A stretch of 64,000 nucleotides of DNA from positions 124,001 to 188,000 of the forward strand of contig NZ_NOZR01000003.1 in NCBI RefSeq assembly GCF_002250655.1. The letters run 5' to 3'. The translations under genes were made by a program, and so were the position numbers. The stretch is from Mycolicibacterium sphagni. Its GTDB lineage: Bacteria > Actinomycetota > Actinomycetes > Mycobacteriales > Mycobacteriaceae. Numbering within the stretch: position 1 is the stretch's first letter; the number at the start of each line of letters is the position of its first letter. Of this stretch, positions 58,237-64,000 are shown in pieces. A model generated the notes under the pieces. That model made no database searches. It saw nothing but the letters and a program-made list of their open reading frames with translations, and had not been told where the DNA came from.

Positions 58237-59274
58237 TTGAGTCAAGATACGTCGGAGGCATGCCCGGTCACCAGCGAGGGCGCCCAAGCGGGTCCTGGTT
58301 GCCCGGTGACTGCTGGGGGATATGACGCCCCGCCGGATGTACTCGGCCTGGACTCCCTGACCTGGAAGTACTTCGGCGACTGGCGTGGCCTGCTGCAAGG
58401 GCCGTGGGCCGGCTCGATGCAGAACATGCATCCCCAGCTCGGTGCTGCGGTCGAGCAACACTCGATCTTCTTTCACGAGCGCCTGCCGCGCCTGCTGCGG
58501 TCGCTATACCCGATCGGCGGAGTGGTGTTCGACGGCGACCGCGCGCCGATCACCGGCGCCGAGGTCCGTGACTATCACATTCCGATCAAAGGTGTTGACT
58601 CCCAAGGGCGTCGGTACAGCGCGCTCAACCCCGATGTCTTTTATTGGGCGCACTCAACGTTTTTCATGGGCACTGTGCTCACTGCCGAGTATTTCGGGGA
58701 CGGCCTCACCGAGGACCAGAAGCGCCAGCTGTTCGACGAGCATGTCACGTGGTATCGCATGTACGGCATGAGCATGCGGCCGGTGCCTGCCACCTGGGAA
58801 GAGTTCCAGGTCTACTGGGACCACATGTGCCGTGAGGTGCTGGAGAACAATTGGGCCACGCGCCAGGTCCTCGACCTGTCGACAATGCCGAAACATCCTT
58901 CTCTGCAATGGATTCCGGATTTCGTGTGGTCTGCCTACCTCAAGGTGCTCGGTCCGTTCGCGGTATGGGTGACGGTCGGTCTCTACGACCAGCCGGTGCG
59001 TGACTTGATGGGCTACACGTGGTCGAAGTGGGATGCGCGGCTGCACTGGTTGTTCGGCCGGTCGGTCAATCTGGCATTCAAGTTGTTACCCCGGCGGCGC
59101 CGGATGCATCCACGCGCCCGCGCCGGATGGGATCGGGCGACCGGGCGGATCCCGGTCGATACTCCGTTGATCCACACCCCGGCGCGCAATCTTCCCCCAG
59201 TGGGGGAGCGCGACAAGGGAATCCATTATCTGGGCGCGACGTGCCCGGCCCAGAAAAGCCCGCCGTCGGCGTAG
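58237..59274 (+). CDS. MpaB-type oxygenase family protein (DUF2236)
   Basis: 345 residues, TTG start with AAGGAAGG ribosome site. DUF2236/MpaB/latex-clearing-protein-like helical fold that binds heme b; conserved ...FHERLPRLLRSLYPIGGVVF, WAHSTFFMGTVLTAEYF and HVTWYRMYGMSMRPVPATWEEFQVYW are present. Family members oxidise hydrophobic substrates such as sterols, mycophenolic-acid precursors or rubber. A Cys/Gly-rich 30-residue N-terminus is unusual. Confidence 0.85.
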   Translation: MSQDTSEACPVTSEGAQAGPGCPVTAGGYDAPPDVLGLDSLTWKYFGDWRGLLQGPWAGSMQNMHPQLGAAVEQHSIFFHERLPRLLRSLYPIGGVVFDGDRAPITGAEVRDYHIPIKGVDSQGRRYSALNPDVFYWAHSTFFMGTVLTAEYFGDGLTEDQKRQLFDEHVTWYRMYGMSMRPVPATWEEFQVYWDHMCREVLENNWATRQVLDLSTMPKHPSLQWIPDFVWSAYLKVLGPFAVWVTVGLYDQPVRDLMGYTWSKWDARLHWLFGRSVNLAFKLLPRRRRMHPRARAGWDRATGRIPVDTPLIHTPARNLPPVGERDKGIHYLGATCPAQKSPPSA

Positions 59275-59424
59275 CGGGCTATCGCACATCGAGCGAGGGG
59301 GTTGGGCCGGTTTGCCCGTCGGCAGCAACCTCTCCTTCGGCGTCTGCGATCCTTGCCAGTGCAATGTTCTCGTGAGCGGGTTGTTGCCTTCGCGCAGGGC
59401 GGGGGAGTCCGGGCGCGTGGGTCT

Positions 59425-59459
59425 TGAGGGGGCTGGCGAACTGAGTCGCCCAGCCCTCA
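59425..59459. terminator. Hairpin between the oxygenase gene and the 52-codon ORF
   Basis: GGGCTGGCGA (59430-59439) and TCGCCCAGCCC (59446-59456) pair with one bulged C around an ACTGAG loop. Serves as an end for either convergent unit. The rest of 59275-59473 contains no credible gene. Confidence 0.5.
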
Positions 59460-59473
59460 GGATGACGTATGCG

Positions 59474-59632
59474 TCAAATGCTTTGCGAGGCAGCGAAACC
59501 CCAACACATCACCGCATACGAGGCGGCGAACGCGATATTGTCGATGTCCTCGTCGCTGCCCCCGAGTCGCCGGACCTGTTCGGCGATCGCATGGCCAATG
59601 ACGTCTGTCGATGTGAGCAAGGGGTGACTCAT
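59474..59632 (-). CDS. Small protein of 52 residues, unknown
   Basis: ATG 59632 to TGA 59474, with AGGAG six bases before the ATG, an ideal ribosome site. Starts MSHPLLTSTDVIGHAIAEQV, then RRLGGSDEDIDNIAFAASYA and a C-terminal VMCWGFAASQSI. Mixed polar/amphipathic composition and codon use typical of real genes in this genome. 117 bases after the sugar-transferase gene on the same strand. No family recognised. Confidence 0.6.
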   Translation of the reverse strand: MSHPLLTSTDVIGHAIAEQVRRLGGSDEDIDNIAFAASYAVMCWGFAASQSI

Positions 59633-59748
59633 GTCTACTCCTGTGACGCGCGTGAATCGGGACTCCCCGCTCCCCCCGAAGCGTTAGCTGAGCTGTACCC
59701 ACTCCGGGTATTTCTCACACAACAGCTAACCGCGTTGTCCTCGAAGTT

Positions 59749-61233
59749 TTATTCGGCGCGCCGCAGAACCGCTGGAATGGTCAGCGCGAGGATCTTCAGA
59801 TCGAGAGCAAGCGACCAGTTCTCGATGTAGTAGTTGTCCCATTCGGCGCGATCGGCGATCGACGTCTGCCCGCGCAGCCCGTGTACCTGGGCCCAGCCGG
59901 TGACACCGGCTCGGACTCGATGCCGCTCGCCGTACCGCTGGATCTGCGCCTCGAACAGCTCCACGAATTCGGGGCGCTCGGGACGCGGGCCGACGAGGCT
60001 CATCTCGCCCCTGAGGACGTTGATGAACTGGGGCAGTTCGTCCAGTGAGGTGGCGCGCAGGATTTTGCCGATCTTGGTGCGGCGGTCGACGCCCTCGACG
60101 CCGCCCGGTGCCGCGCCGGTCTTCAGCTGGAATGCGGCGTCAGTTGAGTCTGCCGCCCGCATCGAGCGGAACTTGAGGCACCCGAAGACTCGTCCGTCAC
60201 GGCCGACTCGGGGCTGGCTGAAGAAGATCGGCCCCGGCGAGCTCAGTTTTACGAGCAGTACCAACGTCAGGAACACCGGCGAGATCAGTAAGAGAAGGAA
60301 GGCCGCCATCACCCGGTCGAAGACGTGCTTGACCGCGAACTGCCAGCCTCGCGGATTGGTGTGCGGCAGCGCAAGCAGTGGCGTTCCGCCGATGTGTTCG
60401 ATACGTGCGCGCTCACCGATGGTGTCGAACATGCGCGGCACGACCCAGACGCGCAGCCCGTTCTGGTGCGCAGTCCGGACTACATGGGTGAGCACCTGGT
60501 CCTGTGTCCGGGAGAAGGCGATGACGACGTTTTGGGCGCCGGTCAGCCGGATGGCCTGGTCAATGTTCTCCGGTGGCCCCAGGTAGGGGAGATCTGGTCG
60601 GGGGTCGCCGGGTTGTCCGAACCACGGTTCGGCGTCGACGATTCCGACCGGCTTGAGACCGTACTCCGGGAACTCCTCGAGGCGGGTGATGATATGTCCG
60701 GCCACCCTGCCGTTGCCGACTATCAGGGTTGGCGCCACCAGGCGATGGTTTCGCCGCAGGGTCCGCTGAATGATGACGCGTACCAGCCGGCCGAACGGCA
60801 TGAGCACCGCGGCCGAGATCCAGATCTTGAGCACCGTGGCGCCCGGCCGACCACTCTGGTGCACCATGAGCATCGCGCTGAGCAAGAACATCGACGCGAG
60901 GGCCACCGTGGTCTGGATGGGCCCGATCTCGTCGAGGAATTCCCGGTTCAGGCGCCGCCGGTATACGCCACGCAGGCCAAGCATGATGACCACGACAGGG
61001 ACGTAGAGGATGGACAGCCAGAGGTCAGGGGGATGGTCGTTGCTGGATATCGCCCACCGGACGCCGACAAGGGTCGCCACCGATGCTGACAGGACATCGA
61101 TGGAGACGGTGATGATGGTGCTCAATGGGTCGGTGCGAACCCGCTCGCCAAAAGTCTTCCGCCGTGCGGGCAGGGTGCCGTCACCTACCGGGGAAGCCGG
61201 TGAATTCTCGATGTGAAGGATCCGTATTGCCAT
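59749..61233 (-). CDS. Polyprenyl-phosphate sugar-1-phosphate transferase (exopolysaccharide type)
   Basis: 494 residues. Four to five N-terminal membrane helices, a Rossmann-like CoA-binding-type domain (about 150-270: TLIVGNGRVAGHI), a further membrane helix (about 300-325) and the catalytic C-terminal domain: KLSSPGPIFFSQPRVGRDGRVF, TSLDELPQFINVLRGEMSLVGPRPERPEF. WcaJ/CpsE family: moves glucose- or galactose-1-phosphate to undecaprenyl/decaprenyl phosphate to start a glycan. No other glycosyltransferase genes are in the window. Confidence 0.93.
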   Translation of the reverse strand: MAIRILHIENSPASPVGDGTLPARRKTFGERVRTDPLSTIITVSIDVLSASVATLVGVRWAISSNDHPPDLWLSILYVPVVVIMLGLRGVYRRRLNREFLDEIGPIQTTVALASMFLLSAMLMVHQSGRPGATVLKIWISAAVLMPFGRLVRVIIQRTLRRNHRLVAPTLIVGNGRVAGHIITRLEEFPEYGLKPVGIVDAEPWFGQPGDPRPDLPYLGPPENIDQAIRLTGAQNVVIAFSRTQDQVLTHVVRTAHQNGLRVWVVPRMFDTIGERARIEHIGGTPLLALPHTNPRGWQFAVKHVFDRVMAAFLLLLISPVFLTLVLLVKLSSPGPIFFSQPRVGRDGRVFGCLKFRSMRAADSTDAAFQLKTGAAPGGVEGVDRRTKIGKILRATSLDELPQFINVLRGEMSLVGPRPERPEFVELFEAQIQRYGERHRVRAGVTGWAQVHGLRGQTSIADRAEWDNYYIENWSLALDLKILALTIPAVLRRAE

Positions 61234-61240
61234 GATCCGC

Positions 61241-61300
61241 TCACTTAACCCGCCGAATCACAGGGCGGACGCTACCCGATTTTGCTACCCGTCGAGCCAT
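61241..61300 (-). CDS. Possible 19-codon leader ORF before the sugar transferase
   Basis: ATG 61300 to TGA 61241, encoding a very basic peptide (MARRVAKSGSVRPVIRRVK), preceded by GGGGGGTG. Its stop is 7 bases before the sugar-transferase ATG, so reinitiation or coupling is possible. Could be chance. Confidence 0.3.
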   Translation of the reverse strand: MARRVAKSGSVRPVIRRVK

Positions 61301-61333
61301 GTCACCCCCCGTGTCGGCCAACATTGGCAAGTG

Positions 61334-62002
61334 CTACGCGTTTCGCGGATCGTCGAGCAGTCGCTGGCGGGCGACTTCGGCGAGATCGTGGAGGATCTGC
61401 ACCTGGCCGCTGGACCAGTGCCGCGGGTGAGAATCCCATGTGCACAACGTCCCGGCCACGAAGCCGTTGCTGTCGAGGAGGGGAATCCCGGCGTAGGACA
61501 ACACCGCGCCGCTGCGTACCACCGGATGGTCCGCCAGCAGAGGGTGGGCCCTGGTGTCATCGACGACCAGTGGTTCCCGGCTGGCCACCGTGAACTTGCA
61601 GACCGAGTTCTCCAGCGGCCCGACGCGAGGCATGACGCCGTCGTCGGCGTTGCATCCCGCGAGGACCTGCCGATCGGGGTAGACGATGGTCACCGCTGCC
61701 ATCGGGGTGCCGAGCGCCTCGGCGGTCAGGACCGCGATGCGATCCAGTGATGGGTTGCGTTGGTCGTCGTAGGTGCCGAGCTTTTCGAGTGACTCGAGGC
61801 GCTCGGGGTCGGACACCGCGTCTTCGACGATTGCGTCGACAGCGCTCTGCTCGCCGGACAACAGGTCGACCACCGCTTGCACGGTGTGGTCGTGTTCTGG
61901 TCCGACGAGGCGGGCGATCACGTGTCGTCCGGTCGTGCGGTCGACGCCGGGGCGCGCGCTGTGTTCGGCGCTGTCCGCTGGTTGCGGCGCCGCGTCATTC
62001 AT
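61334..62002 (-). CDS. GAF-domain protein
   Basis: 222 residues. GAF sensor domain at about 75-215 (RIAVLTAEALGTPMAAVTIVYPDRQVLAGC...SVCKFTVASREPLVVDD...SYAGIPLLDSNGFVAGTLC), with no output domain, so it may act with another protein. ATG 62002 is supported by the -10 element exactly 7 bases upstream. 100 bases upstream of the sugar-transferase gene; may regulate or report on it (inference). Confidence 0.85.
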   Translation of the reverse strand: MNDAAPQPADSAEHSARPGVDRTTGRHVIARLVGPEHDHTVQAVVDLLSGEQSAVDAIVEDAVSDPERLESLEKLGTYDDQRNPSLDRIAVLTAEALGTPMAAVTIVYPDRQVLAGCNADDGVMPRVGPLENSVCKFTVASREPLVVDDTRAHPLLADHPVVRSGAVLSYAGIPLLDSNGFVAGTLCTWDSHPRHWSSGQVQILHDLAEVARQRLLDDPRNA

Positions 62003-62009
62003 GCCGTTC

Positions 62010-62015
62010 ACGATA
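62010..62015 (-). promoter_or_regulatory. -10 element of the GAF-protein gene (leaderless)
   Basis: TATCGT on the minus strand, 7 bases before ATG 62002. Confidence 0.45.
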
Positions 62016-62084
62016 GGGCACCCCCGACGGCGACGGGTCATGTCCGAGAGGTCGGAATGTCATGAAGCTTCGGTCATCTCCTTC

Positions 62085-62127
62085 TGGTGCCCCCACCAGG
62101 GCTCGAACCTGGGACCTGCGGATTAAA
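62085..62127 (-). other. 3' fragment of a tRNA (tRNA-Lys-like), probable attachment-site scar
   Basis: Minus strand reads TTTAATCCGC (3' side of anticodon loop and stem), variable region, a perfect T-arm CCAGG-TTCGAGC-CCTGG, acceptor strand TGGGGGC, discriminator A and encoded CCA. Upstream there is no matching GCCCCC acceptor strand, D-arm or 5' anticodon stem, so it is not a working tRNA. The retained part (anticodon loop to CCA) is exactly what tyrosine integrases leave duplicated at one end of an inserted element. TTTAATCC and GGGGGC fit tRNA-Lys(TTT). Confidence 0.75.
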
Positions 62128-62376
62128 CCCGCGCTATTGCCGGATCGTTCCACTGATTGCCGTAGCGCCCGGTTAGCCGTGGTTCTGGACCGCTAATGCT
62201 TGCCACCTGCTGACAGTACATAACCCCAGTTTCTGACAATTTTCGGTGGTTAAACGATGGGCTGCAGCGTGGCGGCTACGGTTCGACCCGGCGGCTATCA
62301 CCATCGTGCCGAAGGTGTCCCCGCCAGACACCCGCACCTAGCGACCTCACTGGAATGCCAATCCCGTGGCCCGTGT
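62128..62376. other. Non-coding stretch next to the tRNA scar
   Basis: No credible gene on either strand; bases 62003-62376 as a whole hold only the GAF promoter and the tRNA fragment. Composition is less GC-rich around 62210-62260. An integrase arm-type site region would be expected here if an element starts at 62128, but no clear repeats are seen. Confidence 0.4.
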
Positions 62377-63213
62377 TCAGCAGGGCTCGGGGGTGTCTTC
62401 CCGACCCTTGGTGATCGTCACCTCGCTACCAGGGCCGGGGGACGTCGCCCCCGGGGGCTGAAAGCTGTCCACGCTGATCTGCACGTTGTCCCCGGCAGCG
62501 TTCTCCCATATCCACGACGTGATCCCGACAGACCCGTCCTGCGGGTGCGTGACGTCCACAGGGCAGGCGGGCAGCCCGTCGTAGGGGCCAGTCGGCAGCT
62601 GGGGCCGCAGATAATCCACCGCCGCAGCCGGATCAAGCGGGATGTGCCAGATCTCGATCCCAGGGACGGTGCCCCTGTCGGCGCCGACAGCCGTGGTGCC
62701 TGCCGGGAGCGTCACCCGCATCAGCTGCGACTGGACCGGCCCCGCCGACGGCGGGCCCTCATAGTTCGGCACCGACGTGGCAGCTGCGGCGCTCGACGTC
62801 TCCACCGACGGCATCGAGCCGTCTGCACGGCACAATGTCTCAAAGGCCCCGACGCCTACCGCCTGCGCCTCCTTCGCCGGAAGCGAAAACTGCTGCATCA
62901 CATGGTAAGACGCCTCGATCTGATCCGGCCGACCGTTGTTCGTGAAGGTGCACGCCTCGTGGCCGGCGCGCAGCAGCGTTTCCCGGTCGCTCATCGGGTA
63001 GCCGTCCCGCGTCGCCCACTTCTGCAGCAGCGCGAGGTACGCCGCTTCCTCGTCCGCGGTCGCCGGCGTCGGCGGGGAGTTTGGTGTTCCGGCGCTGGGT
63101 TCACTGGCCGCGCCGCAGCCGCAACATCCCGCTAGCACACCGACGACGACCGCGCCGACGGCCATACGCCGTGCTGTGAGAACTCGTCTTGTAGCCACCA
63201 CAATCACCGTCAT
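62377..63213 (-). CDS. Lipoprotein with DUF732-like domain
   Basis: 278 residues from ATG 63213 (GAGGGG ribosome site). Lipobox LAGC with Cys30, unusually followed by CGCG. After a Pro/Thr linker comes a DUF732-like helical domain (about 55-115: AYLALLQKWATRDGYPMSDRETLLRAG...C). The C-terminal half (about 150-278) is of unknown fold. ATG 63165 would give a more typical short signal peptide. It lies inside the presumed integrated element. Confidence 0.75.
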   Translation of the reverse strand: MTVIVVATRRVLTARRMAVGAVVVGVLAGCCGCGAASEPSAGTPNSPPTPATADEEAAYLALLQKWATRDGYPMSDRETLLRAGHEACTFTNNGRPDQIEASYHVMQQFSLPAKEAQAVGVGAFETLCRADGSMPSVETSSAAAATSVPNYEGPPSAGPVQSQLMRVTLPAGTTAVGADRGTVPGIEIWHIPLDPAAAVDYLRPQLPTGPYDGLPACPVDVTHPQDGSVGITSWIWENAAGDNVQISVDSFQPPGATSPGPGSEVTITKGREDTPEPC

Positions 63214-63475
63214 AGCCCCCTCGACATCTGGTGTTCCCGCGGCGAACTGTACCGATCCGACGCGGCCACTGACCAGGATTCGCAATTACAGGACACCGAT
63301 CCAAACAGCCTGCTGTGCAGTGCATTTCGTTTGACGTAAGCCCTGAAATGGTAGAATGGTAGTTGTAGGTCGGAAATTGCACACACGGTGCGCGCATCGA
63401 CCGAAACCCACACCTCGTCGACCAGCTCGGCCAACCCGTCTACCCCGACTCCGCGCGGGCCGGGGATCGTGCGGC

Positions 63476-64000
63476 CTAGCAGGTGGGAATCCCCGCGCCA
63501 GGCGGGGTGACGTAGATCGAGCTGATGTACGCGCCGTTTGCGAGTCGGTACCACAGGTTGCTGGGGGCGTGGTCGGTCTCTGTCTTCAGTTCGCCCGTGG
63601 TCTGGCACACGACATTGACCGTGGCACCCTCATCGAGCACGTTCGGGACTAGCCGTGGCGCGTCATTCTTGGGTTCGGCACGCTGTTGAACGCCGTAGCA
63701 TGTGCCTTGCTGATCGCAAGTGCCGGTGATTGACACGGAGTACCCCATCGAGGGCAATCCGGTGCTCGGCTTGGTTGTCGCTGGGCTCGCGCTCGTCGTT
63801 GCTGACGGTCGAGCGGGTGTACTGGCTTCGGTCCAGGTTGCACAACCTTGCGTTTGAAAGGCCTTATCGGTAGGCAGAATCTCCACAACCTGGGGACCCA
63901 CGCTGTTGTTGTTGTCGATAATGTCGTTCGTATTCAAGCTTCTAAGTCGCGCCCAGTAGCAGGCGGTTCCACCCGGCTCGCGGTATGTTCCGGGCGCAAT
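63476..64000 (-). CDS. Exported protein, 5' end beyond the window
   Basis: At least 174 residues; the frame is open from the window edge to TAG 63476, so the TTG at 63937 is not the start. It begins with GTYREPGGTACYWARLRSL, a cysteine/tryptophan motif common in mycobacterial surface and prophage-linked lipoproteins, then a Ser/Thr/Pro linker (TPARPSATTSASPATTKPST) and an SH3-like or ligand domain (TVNVVCQTTGELKTE...NLWYRLANGAYISS). Resembles a bacterial SH3-type wall-binding repeat (guess). The 262 bases between it and the lipoprotein gene show nothing clear. Confidence 0.7.
   Translation of the reverse strand: MAPGTYREPGGTACYWARLRSLNTNDIIDNNNSVGPQVVEILPTDKAFQTQGCATWTEASTPARPSATTSASPATTKPSTGLPSMGYSVSITGTCDQQGTCYGVQQRAEPKNDAPRLVPNVLDEGATVNVVCQTTGELKTETDHAPSNLWYRLANGAYISSIYVTPPGAGIPTC

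Noticed and set aside
59312..59830. 172-codon plus-strand frame after the MpaB-type gene
   Set aside because: No ribosome site and composition unlike neighbours; it overlaps the sugar-transferase end and the better-supported 52-codon ORF on the other strand.
62085..62160. A complete tRNA gene on the minus strand
   Set aside because: The T-arm and acceptor 3' strand are perfect, but no GCCCCC acceptor 5' strand or D-arm exists upstream, and the best anticodon loop would read a stop codon (TTA).
62257..63135. 292-codon plus-strand frame opposite the DUF732 lipoprotein
   Set aside because: Arg-rich shadow; the minus-strand product has a signal peptide, lipobox and ribosome site.

Overview
The window is chromosomal DNA from a high-GC, densely coded actinobacterium, almost certainly a rapidly growing mycobacterium (Mycolicibacterium, close to M. 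smegmatis). Evidence includes mycothiol synthase (mshD), GlnR, LmeA, desA1, a mycofactocin-type SDR, a DUF429-RelA/SpoT fusion matching the M. smegmatis RHII-RSD enzyme, and gene order matching the M. tuberculosis block from purB to desA1 (Rv0777-Rv0824c). Many genes start with GTG or TTG. Several have a TANNNT -10 element 6-8 nt before the start codon, which is the usual picture for mycobacterial leaderless mRNAs.

Left third (1-28.5 kb): the de novo purine genes purB, purC, purSQ, purL and purF are spread among unrelated genes, and purM follows at 36.6 kb. Between them lie a ferredoxin-GMC-mycofactocin SDR redox operon, a DUF559 nuclease gene flanked by two copies of a 40-nt hairpin repeat, an S9 peptidase, a glutathione peroxidase, an encapsulin with its DyP peroxidase cargo, an M18 aminopeptidase, a leaderless P450 and a cation/proton antiporter.

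Middle (28.5-46.8 kb): an IclR regulator and a clear palindromic operator face a five-gene operon (PrpD-like, ICL/PrpB-like, LeuC-like, LeuD-like, PEBP-like) that looks like a pathway for a branched di- or tricarboxylic acid. Then come purM, DUF3073, ygfZ and pabC. After pabC there is a free-standing promoter-hairpin unit that looks like a small RNA gene. The sulfur region (sseC, cysA2, DUF4395) has a leaderless polycysteine upstream ORF that should act as a cysteine attenuator. thiX, lmeA, glnR and mshD follow.

Right part (46.8-62 kb): the phosphate operon pstSCAB and the convergent phoU both carry GTTCACC-type direct repeats (PHO/RegX3 boxes) and are separated by a perfect bidirectional terminator. 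Next are an LCP ligase, dusB (no ordinary start codon before its conserved N-terminus), desA1, two tandem secreted paralogues, a TetR/MpaB-type oxygenase pair, and an exopolysaccharide sugar transferase with a GAF protein and a previously overlooked 52-residue ORF.

Right edge (62.1-64 kb): a 43-nt tRNA 3' fragment, best matched to tRNA-Lys(TTT), marks an attachment-site scar. DNA to its right, with a DUF732 lipoprotein gene and a truncated exported-protein gene, is probably one end of an integrated element that continues past the window.
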